A DNA stretch of 64,000 nt from Pseudomonas gingeri. GTDB lineage: Bacteria > Pseudomonadota > Gammaproteobacteria > Pseudomonadales > Pseudomonadaceae. Positions within the stretch are counted from its first letter, which is position 1. The number at the start of each line of letters is the position of its first letter. The DNA is taken from the NCBI RefSeq assembly GCF_013386165.1, contig NZ_JACAOS010000016.1, positions 248,001-312,000 on the forward strand. The letters are read 5' to 3'. Below, in pieces: positions 43,097-51,569 of the stretch. Both the position numbers and the translations under genes were made by a program. A model generated the notes under the pieces. That model saw only the letters and a program-made list of their open reading frames with translations, was not told where the DNA came from and searched no databases.

Positions 43097-44044
43097 ATGC
43101 ATATCAAACTCGCCAACCCCCGTGGCTTCTGCGCCGGCGTGGACCGGGCGATCGAAATCGTCAATCGGGCCCTGGAAGTCTTCGGCCCGCCGATCTACGT
43201 GCGCCATGAAGTGGTTCACAACAAATTTGTCGTCGAAGACCTGCGCGCCCGCGGTGCCATCTTCGTCGAAGAGTTGGAGCAGGTTCCGGATGACGTGATC
43301 GTGATCTTCAGTGCCCACGGTGTTTCCCAGGCCGTGCGCACGGAAGCCTCGGGGCGTGGCCTGAAGGTGTTCGACGCGACCTGTCCGCTGGTGACCAAGG
43401 TGCATATCGAAGTGGCGCGCTATAGCCGCGACGGTCGTGAATGCATCCTGATCGGCCACGCCGGACACCCGGAAGTCGAGGGCACCATGGGTCAGTATGA
43501 CGACAGCAATGGGGGTTCGATCTACCTGGTGGAAGACGAGAAAGACGTCGCCGCCCTGCAGGTGCGCAACCCGGAGAAGCTGGCGTTCGTGACCCAGACC
43601 ACCTTGTCCATGGACGACACCAGCCGCGTCATCGATGCCCTGCGCACGCGCTTTCCGTCGATTGGTGGGCCGCGTAAGGACGATATTTGCTACGCCACGC
43701 AGAACCGCCAGGACGCGGTCAAGCAACTGGCAGACGAATGCGATGTGGTGTTGGTGGTGGGCAGCCCGAACAGCTCCAACTCCAATCGCCTGCGCGAGCT
43801 GGCCGAGCGCATGGCGACGCCGGCCTATCTGATCGACGGTGCCGAAGACCTGCAGCGCAGCTGGTTCGACGGTGTCGAGCGGATCGGCATCACCGCCGGC
43901 GCTTCGGCACCGGAAGTGCTGGTGCGCGGCGTGATCCAGCAGCTCCAGGCCTGGGGCGCGACCGGTGCCGATGAACTGGCTGGGCGTGAGGAGAACGTGA
44001 CCTTCTCCATGCCCAAGGAACTACGCGTTCGCTCCTTGCTGTAA
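43097..44044 (+). CDS. ispH: 4-hydroxy-3-methylbut-2-enyl diphosphate reductase
   Basis: Last enzyme of the MEP isoprenoid pathway, giving IPP and DMAPP through a [4Fe-4S] cluster. 315 residues. The three cluster cysteines are C12 (RGFCAGVDRA), C96 (DATCPLVTKVH) and C198 (DDICYATQN), matching E. coli C12, C96 and C197. The ATG at 43097 is chosen; the open frame before it has no family match. The last 24 bases overlap the 3' end of the convergent fimT gene. Products feed IspB in this window. Confidence 0.97.
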   Translation: MHIKLANPRGFCAGVDRAIEIVNRALEVFGPPIYVRHEVVHNKFVVEDLRARGAIFVEELEQVPDDVIVIFSAHGVSQAVRTEASGRGLKVFDATCPLVTKVHIEVARYSRDGRECILIGHAGHPEVEGTMGQYDDSNGGSIYLVEDEKDVAALQVRNPEKLAFVTQTTLSMDDTSRVIDALRTRFPSIGGPRKDDICYATQNRQDAVKQLADECDVVLVVGSPNSSNSNRLRELAERMATPAYLIDGAEDLQRSWFDGVERIGITAGASAPEVLVRGVIQQLQAWGATGADELAGREENVTFSMPKELRVRSLL

Positions 44045-44566
44045 GCCGGCGGAGGCGCAGAGTGCCTCCGGCACTGCTCTCTTTTCATGTCTGATCCGAC
44101 CGGTCGCCGCCAGCACGATTTGATGATGGCTGACGGCACGGTCCGTGGCACAGATATGCACTGTCCCGCCCATCGAGGCGCCGTTCTGCGGATTGATTGA
44201 GCCGAGAGCGGTGAAGCGGACAAACTGCTCGAGCCACCGGTTACCCTTGATCGGTGTCATCCCATCGCTACGTCGTTCAACCAGCACCGGATTGTTCGGG
44301 TCCAGGTGACCTTGTCCGCTGCGGTCGATGATGATCCGCCAGCCTCGACTCCAATCCTCTTCCAATGCGTGGATCACCACATCGCGCTGGCGCAGGATCG
44401 CTTCGGTCCTGGCGGTACGCAGGCTGGTCACCAAGGCATCGGCCGATACCTGTCGGCGATGGGCATCGATGGTTTCCCGGAAGGAAGGCAGGGCCAGGTG
44501 CGCGAGCAGGGCGATCAGGCTCAGGCCGATCAAGAGTTGAATCAGGCTTAGGCCACGCTGGGGCAT
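44021..44566 (-). CDS. fimT: GspH/FimT-family minor pseudopilin
   Basis: 181-residue minor pilin-like protein. The N-terminal prepilin motif is QRG-LSLIQLLIGLSL: the processing glycine is present, but the usual glutamate at +5 of the mature protein is glutamine, and F+1 is leucine. The hydrophobic helix is followed by RRQVSADALVTSLRTARTEAILRQRDV, typical of GspH/FimT. The C-terminal part holds two cysteines (ICATDRA, EALCASA). FimT of other bacteria binds DNA and aids natural transformation; that is family knowledge and not shown here. It is transcribed opposite to the fimU operon (139 bp divergent region) and overlaps ispH by 24 bases at the 3' end. Confidence 0.85.
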   Translation of the reverse strand: MPQRGLSLIQLLIGLSLIALLAHLALPSFRETIDAHRRQVSADALVTSLRTARTEAILRQRDVVIHALEEDWSRGWRIIIDRSGQGHLDPNNPVLVERRSDGMTPIKGNRWLEQFVRFTALGSINPQNGASMGGTVHICATDRAVSHHQIVLAATGRIRHEKRAVPEALCASAGLQQGANA

Positions 44567-44705
44567 GTCGAGAAACCTCCTTGTTTATTTTCATTGCAGT
44601 GTCTGTGCGCACTGGTCCATCCAAAACAACCGTATATCCTGTCGCCGGGTGGTTCGGCTGGTAAGGCTAGTTATAGTCCAGGGCAGTGGGCGGGGGAGTG
44701 CGCAT

Positions 44706-45191
44706 ATGTTTCAAGGTGCCAAAGGATTTACCTTGGTCGAGTTGTTGGTCGCGATTGCCGTGCTGGCGATCCTGACGGCAATTGCTGCGCCGTCCTTTAA
44801 CAGCACCATCCAGAAGTCTCGGGTCGATTCCGAGGCGAGTGACCTGCAGCGTGCCTTGAACTACACCCGTCTGGAAGCCATCAATCGCGGGGTGAACGTG
44901 CGTATCGGACCCACGAGTGGCGCTGGGAGTAATTGGACGACCGGGCAGAGCACCACGACGGGTGCAACCACCGGGACCAATTTGCGGACGAAGGTATTGC
45001 GGGTGATTCCGGCCATGTCGAGCACCACGACGATGGCGGCCAGCACGGTCACCTTCATCGAGTTCAACAACCTCGGGGCCCTGGTTTCCCCGGCGACAGC
45101 GGTGAGCCTGTCCTTTGTCGAGGGTTCCTACACCAATACCCTCAGTGTCTGTCTCACGGGGCGGATCGCGCTCAACGGGAGCTGCCCATGA
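44706..45191 (+). CDS. fimU: Type IV minor pilin FimU (GspH family)
   Basis: 161-residue minor pilin. Prepilin cleavage motif AKG-FTLVELLVAIAVLAIL with glutamate at +5, then the GspH-type helix (SEASDLQRALNYTRLEAINRG). The globular part is threonine/serine-rich (about 80-105). It belongs to the priming complex FimU-PilV-PilW-PilX with PilY1 at the pilus tip. The stop overlaps the pilV start (ATGA), so translation is coupled. In P. aeruginosa this operon depends on AlgR; I see no clear AlgR site in the 139 bp before it. Confidence 0.9.
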   Translation: MFQGAKGFTLVELLVAIAVLAILTAIAAPSFNSTIQKSRVDSEASDLQRALNYTRLEAINRGVNVRIGPTSGAGSNWTTGQSTTTGATTGTNLRTKVLRVIPAMSSTTTMAASTVTFIEFNNLGALVSPATAVSLSFVEGSYTNTLSVCLTGRIALNGSCP

Positions 45192-45697
45192 AGCGTCATC
45201 ATCAGGTTGGAGTGAGCCTGATCGAGGTCCTGGTCGCCATGTTGGTCATGGCTATCGGTCTGCTAGGGGCGGCCGCGCTGCAACTCAATGCCCTGAGGTA
45301 CACCGACAGCTCGACGATAAGTACCCAGGCCAGCTTCATCGCCTATGACCTGCTCGATCGCATTCGTGCCAACCCATGCTCGAACGCGTCGTCCAGCCCG
45401 TGTTCGAATCCTGGTGGGGATTATCAACTGGCCAATGTGGCTGCGGCGCCGACCACGATATCCGGCGTGCGGGACCAGGACTTGTCCGACTTTGCCAGCA
45501 ACGTGAGGAACTTGGGGGGGACGTCACCCGACGGATCGGTTTCGATCACCGGCGGTGTGGTCACCATCAGCGTCATCTGGGACGACTCGCGGGCGGCCAA
45601 TGCGGCCAATATCGCGGCAGGGAGCTCCAACGCGGGTATCGCAAGAGTCACCTTTACCCTGGTCAGCCAGATCGCCACTGTATGGACCGGAACATGA
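45188..45697 (+). CDS. pilV: Type IV minor pilin PilV
   Basis: 169-residue minor pilin with cleavage motif QVG-VSLIEVLVAMLVMAIGLLG, the expected +5 glutamate and the family segment ALQLNALRYTDSSTISTQASFIAYDLLDRIRANP. Two cysteines near 62-70 (NPCSN, SPCSN) may form a disulfide. Overlaps fimU and pilW by four bases each. Confidence 0.9.
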   Translation: MKRHHQVGVSLIEVLVAMLVMAIGLLGAAALQLNALRYTDSSTISTQASFIAYDLLDRIRANPCSNASSSPCSNPGGDYQLANVAAAPTTISGVRDQDLSDFASNVRNLGGTSPDGSVSITGGVVTISVIWDDSRAANAANIAAGSSNAGIARVTFTLVSQIATVWTGT

Positions 45698-46386
45698 AAC
45701 GTCATTCCCGAGGCTTCGGCCTGATCGAACTCATGATTGCCCTGACCTTGGGATTGGTGGTGACTGCGGGTGTCATCCAGATTTTTTTCGCGGCCAAGTC
45801 CACCTACAGCAGCCAGACCGCCTCTGCGAGCATGCAGGAGGATGCACGTTTTGTGCTGAGCAAGATGCTCCAGGAAATCCGTATGGTGGGTATGATCGGG
45901 TGCGTGGGTACCGTGGCGGACTCGACTGCTTCCAATACCTATACCACGGCGATGGCGAACCCGATCACCTGGGACAGTACCAACAATATCCTGACCCTGG
46001 TCACCGCGGATGTCGGGGCGAACGGCATTGGCCAGAACTGGACGGTGCTGTCCGACTGCCTGGTGCTTTCCACTGCAAACGACGGGGTGGTTGCGCCGGC
46101 GGCAGGGCAAATCGCCATTCCGCTCCGGCAAGTGGCCTACACCTTCAAGACCAACCAGATCTATCTCGGCGCGCAGGCCCTGATCAACAACGTGAACGCG
46201 TTCAGCGTGCTTTTTGGCATGGCGAAGACACCGCTCGACACTGTGGCCTCCAGTTACTCCGCCACCCCAAGCAACCCGGCATTGATCCGCAGCGTGCGTC
46301 TGACCCTGACCTTGCAGGACCCCACCAGCAAAGTACGCAACCAGACCTTCAGTGTCGTGGCGGCCGTACGCAATCGGTTGAGATAA
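45694..46386 (+). CDS. pilW: Type IV minor pilin PilW
   Basis: 230-residue minor pilin with cleavage motif SRG-FGLIELMIALTLGLVV and the PilW segment SASMQEDARFVLSKMLQEIRMVGMIGC. It is shorter than the P. aeruginosa protein (about 274 residues), so part of the globular domain is reduced. Cysteines at MIGCVG and LSDCLV may pair. Linked to pilV by an ATGA overlap and to pilX by an 11-base gap. Confidence 0.9.
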   Translation: MKRHSRGFGLIELMIALTLGLVVTAGVIQIFFAAKSTYSSQTASASMQEDARFVLSKMLQEIRMVGMIGCVGTVADSTASNTYTTAMANPITWDSTNNILTLVTADVGANGIGQNWTVLSDCLVLSTANDGVVAPAAGQIAIPLRQVAYTFKTNQIYLGAQALINNVNAFSVLFGMAKTPLDTVASSYSATPSNPALIRSVRLTLTLQDPTSKVRNQTFSVVAAVRNRLR

Positions 46387-46397
46387 GGGGGATGTCC

Positions 46398-46904
46398 ATG
46401 AATCACTACTCTGCTTCGGGTGCACGCGCGCAACGCGGCATGGCCCTGCTGGTCAGTCTGGTGTTCCTGCTGCTGCTGACCCTGATCGGTATCTCGTCGA
46501 TGCAGAACGCCAATCTGCAGGAGAAAATGGCCGGCAGTACCAAGTTGCGCAACGAATCCTTCCAGTTCGCCGAAACGGCCCTGCGAGCCGGGGAAACCAT
46601 TGTGCAAGCGCAAGCCTATAGCCTGGCGGTGTGTCCGAACACGACGAAATGCGCGCCGCCGGCCGAGGCGGTGGACCCGAATACACCCTTGGTTGCGGGA
46701 GCGAACGCCACTTCCGGGGTGACCTGGGTTACAAGCACCGGCGGTTTATATGGCATCCAGAAGCTGGGTACCACCAAGGACCCGGTGAACATGAACCTGG
46801 CGGGCATGGAAGATAGTCTGGGCTGGACCCTGTACCGAATTACCGGCGTAGGTGTGCAAGGCACCTCGAAAACCGTGCTGGAGAGCATCTATGTCAAGAA
46901 GTAA
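46398..46904 (+). CDS. pilX: Type IV minor pilin PilX (GspK-like)
   Basis: 168-residue minor pilin. The motif is QRG-MALLVSLVFLLLLTLIGISSMQ; valine instead of glutamate at +5 is expected for PilX/GspK-type pilins placed at the extreme tip. The PilX N-terminal region (NANLQEKMAGSTKLRNESFQFAETALR) is intact. The ATG at 46398 is preferred over 46392 because AAGGGGG ends one base before the latter. The 3' end overlaps pilY1 by 14 bases. Confidence 0.9.
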   Translation: MNHYSASGARAQRGMALLVSLVFLLLLTLIGISSMQNANLQEKMAGSTKLRNESFQFAETALRAGETIVQAQAYSLAVCPNTTKCAPPAEAVDPNTPLVAGANATSGVTWVTSTGGLYGIQKLGTTKDPVNMNLAGMEDSLGWTLYRITGVGVQGTSKTVLESIYVKK

Positions 46905-49900
46905 GCGCCTGGATCGACTGCGCTCGAAGCTGATGCCCTGGCTGGCCGGCGGGCTTCTGGGGCTGTACCTCAGTGCTCCGGCCTACGCCTTCACCCCCTC
47001 CGACTCGCCGTTGTTGAGCGCCGGTTCCGTGCCGCCGAACGTGATGTTGCTGGTGGACGACTCCGGCAGCATGAACAATCTGATCTGGCCGACAGGTTAC
47101 GATCCTACGGTCACCACCCGACCTCAGGTCTACAACTGCTACTCGTACTCCAACTGCAATACGGTCACCACGCTGGACATGACCAGTGACAACCAGTTCA
47201 TCAGCAGCTTTTACCCGGGGCCCTGTGCATCGAACTACGACGGCTTCAAGATCGGCACCAGCAACACGGTCTACTGTCTCAAGTTGCCCGACCCGGTGGG
47301 CAGCGGCAATACGCGTATTGCCAACAAATACCTGGCCTACCTGATCACCCAGATGACGGGCACGACCAAGGACTACACCGACGGTTCGATCCCCAATGAC
47401 TACCGGGTCAACGTGGCGCGTAACGTGTCCTCGGCACTGGTGACCAGCAACCGTAACCTGCGTATTGGCCTGGCGACCTTCAACCCGCCCAACAGCCGCG
47501 ATTCCGGCCCCGGCGGTTATATTGCCCGGGCCATCAGCGACCTGTCGGTGACCAGCTCCACCACCCAGGCCCAGGCGGATACCAACTACAACGCGCTACT
47601 GACATCCATCAGCGGCCTGGCGGCCATCGCCAACACGCCACTGGCCGAGACCTACTACGAGATCACCCGTTATTTTCGCGGCATGACGCCCTACTACAAC
47701 TCGACGCCGACCACCTACACCAGCCCGATCCAGTACCGTTGCCAGAAAAACTACGGCGTGGTTATCACCGACGGCTTCCCGACCTACGACCGGACCTTTC
47801 CCAGCAATGATCCGCTGGGTGGGTCGAATCTTCCAAACTGGGACGGTGTCAACAACGACGGCAACAACCCGTTGGGCGGGGACAACGAGGGCGACTCGCT
47901 GTTCCTGGATGACATTGCCAAGTTCGCCTATGACATCGACATGCGCTCCAGTGGCAACGATGCCGCTGGCAAGAGCTGGGATGCGACGGACTTCCCCAAA
48001 CAGAACATGTTCACCTACTCCGTGGGTTTCACCGCCGCCAATCAGATGCTCGCCGATACCGCGACCTATGGTCACGGCATCTACTATCAGGCCACTGACA
48101 GTGCCGGCCTCAACGCCGCGTTGTCGTCAGCCCTGAACGACATCACGTCCAAGGCCGGATCCGGTGGCGGTGGTGCCACGAGTGCGTCGAACTTCACCAC
48201 CAGCTCGGTTTACTACACCTCCCAGTACGACCCGACCGACTGGCGTGGGACCATCAAGTCCTTTGGATTCGGTACTGATGGGTCGCTCAACGCCAATGCC
48301 AACTGGACGACCGACACCACCATCATTCCCGGGAGCACCAATACGGCGACCTTCCAGTCCTGGAATACCAGCACAAACCTGGGGATTACCCTGGCATACG
48401 CCAACTTCTCCACCACCCAGCAGACGGCCCTCAGCGCCAGCCTACCCTCGGGGATCAGCGGCACCGATCTGGTGCAATGGAGCGTGGGTGTCAACAAGAC
48501 CGGCCTCAAGGTTCGCACCGTACTCCTTGGCGATATCATCAATTCGCGTCTGGTCTATGCATCACCCACCGACCATACGGCGTCCGACCTCACCGGGGAT
48601 ACCAGCTATACCGCTTACCTGGACGGCAAGTCTTCCTCGACAGGGATGAGTCCACGCCTGGTGGTGAACGCCAACGACGGCTTCTTCAACGTCATCAATC
48701 CGACCTCGGGCAATCGTCTTTATGCCTATATGCCCTCCAGTGTGATGACCAACCTGCACTACGTGGCCGACCCGGCCTACATCAATGGCACGACCCACAA
48801 ATTCCTCGCCGACGGCCAGATTTCCGTGGTGGACGCCAAGCCTGGCACGACCTGGAAGACCATTGCCGTGGGGGGCGTGGGGGCGGGCGGCAAGGCGTTC
48901 TTCGCGATTCAGCTGTACGACGCGACGGCTGGCAACAGCATCAATGCCTTGTGGGATATCAAGGCCCCCGATGTTTCCACCGCCGGCAACAAATACAACA
49001 ACCTGGGATATGCCTACGCCAAGCCGGAAGTGGCGCGTTTACAGGACGGTCGTTGGGCGGCGTTTATTGGCAACGGCTACGGCAGCTTCAACGGTGTCGC
49101 TTCGCTGCTGGTCCTGGATATGAAAGATGGTTCGGTGATCACCGAGATTCCCGTCGATACCACGGGCAACAATGGCTTGAGTTCAGTGAAGCTGCGCGTC
49201 AATGCGCAAAGCCAGGTGCTGTATGCCTACGGTGGTGATCTCAAGGGGCAGATGTGGAAGTTCGACCTGACTGCTTTGTCCCCGGCCAGTTGGAAAGTCG
49301 CCTTCTCGGGGGCGCCGCTGTTCACCGCCTCGGGTGGCACGGCGCAACCGATTACGGCACAACCGGTGATCGGTAATCTGCCAGGGCAGGGCAAGCTGAT
49401 CTACTTCGGCACCGGCAAACTCAGCGAAACGGCAGACAAGACCAGCACCGCGCGCCAGGCGTTCTACGCCGTGCTCGACAACGATGGCACCACCGCCAGT
49501 ATCACGGAAGGCAGCCTGGTGGCGCAGACCATCAATGCGCCCGCCGCTGGCAGTGTGCTCTTCACCTCCAGCCAGAACACGGTCGACTACACCAGCAAGA
49601 AAGGGTTCTACTTCTCCCTGGTGATCAACAGTGTGCTGACCGGGGAGCGGGTGATCTATCCGGGGGTGCTGACTTTTGGCCGACTGCTTTTCACCACGGC
49701 GATTGTCGATACCACTGATCCCTGCTCAAGTTCGGGGTCGGGGCGCCTCATGGATGTCGATGCCGTCACCGGGGCGATGCTGACCTATCCGGTGCTGGAC
49801 ACCAATGGCGACCGCAAGGTCAATGCCAGCGACCAGATCGTCAGCGGCATGAACTTTGTGGGCGGGGTGCCGAACCTGTCCGGGCAAATGAGCTATTCCG

Positions 49901-49992
49901 ATGGTTCACAAGCATTGCTGGGCCTGCAGGGCGCACCTGTAGAGTTCGGCGGTGTGACCAACCGTCGTATCATGTGGCGTCAATTACAGTGA
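46891..49992 (+). CDS. pilY1: Type IV pilus tip adhesin/mechanosensor PilY1
   Basis: 1033-residue secreted protein with a signal peptide (about 1-32, ending APAYA). An N-terminal von Willebrand A-like domain carries the metal-ion site D56-x-S58-x-S60 (LLVDDSGSMNN), and the C-terminal half (about 540-1000) is the PilY1 beta-propeller with GGDLKGQMWKFDL. PilY1 promotes pilus assembly, adhesion and surface sensing leading to c-di-GMP signalling. The propeller calcium loop known from P. aeruginosa is not conserved (R769, N771, Q773, L777), while a 12-residue EF-hand-like loop is present at 970-981 (DTNGDRKVNASD). It is shorter than the P. aeruginosa protein (about 1160). No pilY2 gene follows. 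Confidence 0.92.
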   Translation: MSRSKRLDRLRSKLMPWLAGGLLGLYLSAPAYAFTPSDSPLLSAGSVPPNVMLLVDDSGSMNNLIWPTGYDPTVTTRPQVYNCYSYSNCNTVTTLDMTSDNQFISSFYPGPCASNYDGFKIGTSNTVYCLKLPDPVGSGNTRIANKYLAYLITQMTGTTKDYTDGSIPNDYRVNVARNVSSALVTSNRNLRIGLATFNPPNSRDSGPGGYIARAISDLSVTSSTTQAQADTNYNALLTSISGLAAIANTPLAETYYEITRYFRGMTPYYNSTPTTYTSPIQYRCQKNYGVVITDGFPTYDRTFPSNDPLGGSNLPNWDGVNNDGNNPLGGDNEGDSLFLDDIAKFAYDIDMRSSGNDAAGKSWDATDFPKQNMFTYSVGFTAANQMLADTATYGHGIYYQATDSAGLNAALSSALNDITSKAGSGGGGATSASNFTTSSVYYTSQYDPTDWRGTIKSFGFGTDGSLNANANWTTDTTIIPGSTNTATFQSWNTSTNLGITLAYANFSTTQQTALSASLPSGISGTDLVQWSVGVNKTGLKVRTVLLGDIINSRLVYASPTDHTASDLTGDTSYTAYLDGKSSSTGMSPRLVVNANDGFFNVINPTSGNRLYAYMPSSVMTNLHYVADPAYINGTTHKFLADGQISVVDAKPGTTWKTIAVGGVGAGGKAFFAIQLYDATAGNSINALWDIKAPDVSTAGNKYNNLGYAYAKPEVARLQDGRWAAFIGNGYGSFNGVASLLVLDMKDGSVITEIPVDTTGNNGLSSVKLRVNAQSQVLYAYGGDLKGQMWKFDLTALSPASWKVAFSGAPLFTASGGTAQPITAQPVIGNLPGQGKLIYFGTGKLSETADKTSTARQAFYAVLDNDGTTASITEGSLVAQTINAPAAGSVLFTSSQNTVDYTSKKGFYFSLVINSVLTGERVIYPGVLTFGRLLFTTAIVDTTDPCSSSGSGRLMDVDAVTGAMLTYPVLDTNGDRKVNASDQIVSGMNFVGGVPNLSGQMSYSDGSQALLGLQGAPVEFGGVTNRRIMWRQLQ

Positions 49993-50000
49993 GTGACTCA

Positions 50001-50399
50001 ATGCGTAGAACCAGTAGCGGTTTCACCCTGATCGAGTTGATGATCGTCGTGGCCATTGTCGGCATCCTGGCTGCCGTGGCTTATCCCAGCTACATGGCAT
50101 ATCTGCAAAGGACCCATCGGTATGAAATCGCCGAGCTTATTTCCGAACAGGCGCAAACCCTGGAGCGGTTCTACACCAGGAACGCGACCTACGTCGGTAC
50201 GACTGGTTTGAGTGCGGGCAATAACTACTACAACATTACGATAGCACCCGCTGCCACGACCTTCATTTTGACGGCAACACCGATCGCCGGGACGATGATG
50301 GCGGGCGACATGTGCGGCAATTACACGCTCGACAATACCGGCGCGCGGGCCAATCCTGGCTCTGTGGGTGCGACGGCCAAGGACTGCTGGGGACGTTGA
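50001..50399 (+). CDS. pilE: Type IV minor pilin PilE
   Basis: 132-residue pilin with leader MRRTSSG and mature start FTLIELMIVVAIVGILAAVAYPSYMAYLQRT, with all consensus residues. The C-terminal disulfide loop is formed by C111 (DMCGNYT) and C129 (KDCWGR). It begins nine bases after pilY1. PilE is a minor pilin that connects the priming complex to the major pilin; the major pilin gene pilA is not in this window. Confidence 0.9.
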   Translation: MRRTSSGFTLIELMIVVAIVGILAAVAYPSYMAYLQRTHRYEIAELISEQAQTLERFYTRNATYVGTTGLSAGNNYYNITIAPAATTFILTATPIAGTMMAGDMCGNYTLDNTGARANPGSVGATAKDCWGR

Positions 50400-50452
50400 G
50401 GCTTTCATAGGCGCAGTTTGGCGCCTGTTTCCTTTTCTGGTTGGATGATGAG

Positions 50453-51553
50453 ATGGCCGGGCAACAACACGTGGTAATCATCGGCGGCGGCGTGATTGGC
50501 CTGCTGACTGCTTTCAATCTGGCTGCCGAAGTCGGGCGAGTGACATTGATCGACCGTTCCGGATTGGGCCAGGAGTCTTCCTGGGCCGGTGGCGGGATCG
50601 TTTCTCCACTCTACCCCTGGCGCTACAGCCCGGCGGTCACGGCGCTGGCCCATTGGTCCCAGGATTTCTATCCGCAACTGGGTGAGCGCCTGTTCGCCGC
50701 CACGGGTGTCGATCCCGAGGTTCACACCACCGGCCTTTACTGGCTCGATCTGGATGACGAAGCCGAGGCCCTGGCCTGGGCCGAGCGTGAGCAGCGGCCC
50801 TTGAGCGCAGTGGATATCTCGGCGGTTCACGACGCGGTGCCGGTCATGGGCAGCGGTTATTCCCGGGCCATCTACATGGCCGATGTCGCCAATGTGCGTA
50901 ATCCGCGTCTGGTGAAGTCCCTCAAGGCTGCGTTGCAGGCCCTGCCCAATGTGACGATCCACGAGCAGTGCGAAGTAGCCGGGTTTCTCCGTGAAGGCGA
51001 ACGGGTGGTCGGTGTGCGTACAGCCACGGGCGAACTGCATGCCGACCAGGTGGTGCTGTCGGCGGGCGCCTGGAGTGGGGAGCTATTGGGCGGCCTGGGG
51101 CTGACGCTGCCAGTGGAGCCGGTCAAGGGCCAGATGATCCTCTACAAGTGCGCGGCGGATTTTCTTTCGAGCATGGTCCTGGCGAAAGGTCGTTATGCGA
51201 TTCCCCGGCGTGACGGGTATATCCTGGTGGGCAGTACCCTGGAGCACGAAGGCTTCGACAAGACACCGACACTGTCGGCGCTGGAAAGCCTCAAGGCCTC
51301 GGCGGTCGAATTGATTCCGGCGTTGGCGCAGGCCGAGGTGGTCGGGCACTGGGCGGGATTGCGGCCGGGCTCACCCGAGGGTATTCCGTATATCGGTCGG
51401 GTGCCGGGGTTCGAAGGGCTATGGCTGAACTGCGGGCATTATCGCAACGGGCTGGTGCTGGCGCCGGCTTCCTGCCATCTGTTTACCGATCTGTTGCTGG
51501 GACGTGAGCCGATCATCGATCCAGCACCTTATGCGCCTGAGGGCCGGATCTGA
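50453..51553 (+). CDS. thiO: Glycine oxidase ThiO
   Basis: 366-residue FAD-dependent amine oxidase that makes iminoglycine for the thiazole ring of thiamine. The dinucleotide-binding motif VVIIGGGVIGLLTAFNLA is at residues 7-24, followed by DRSGLGQESSWAGGGIVSPLYPWRYSPAV, typical of ThiO; the C-terminal GLRPGSPEGIPYIGRVPG FAD block is intact. Start at ATG 50453; the TTG at 50441 is less likely. Located between the minor pilins and pilR, where P. aeruginosa also has a D-amino-acid-oxidase-like gene. Other thi genes are not here. Confidence 0.9.
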   Translation: MAGQQHVVIIGGGVIGLLTAFNLAAEVGRVTLIDRSGLGQESSWAGGGIVSPLYPWRYSPAVTALAHWSQDFYPQLGERLFAATGVDPEVHTTGLYWLDLDDEAEALAWAEREQRPLSAVDISAVHDAVPVMGSGYSRAIYMADVANVRNPRLVKSLKAALQALPNVTIHEQCEVAGFLREGERVVGVRTATGELHADQVVLSAGAWSGELLGGLGLTLPVEPVKGQMILYKCAADFLSSMVLAKGRYAIPRRDGYILVGSTLEHEGFDKTPTLSALESLKASAVELIPALAQAEVVGHWAGLRPGSPEGIPYIGRVPGFEGLWLNCGHYRNGLVLAPASCHLFTDLLLGREPIIDPAPYAPEGRI

Positions 51554-51569
51554 GGTGAGCGGCTAGGTC

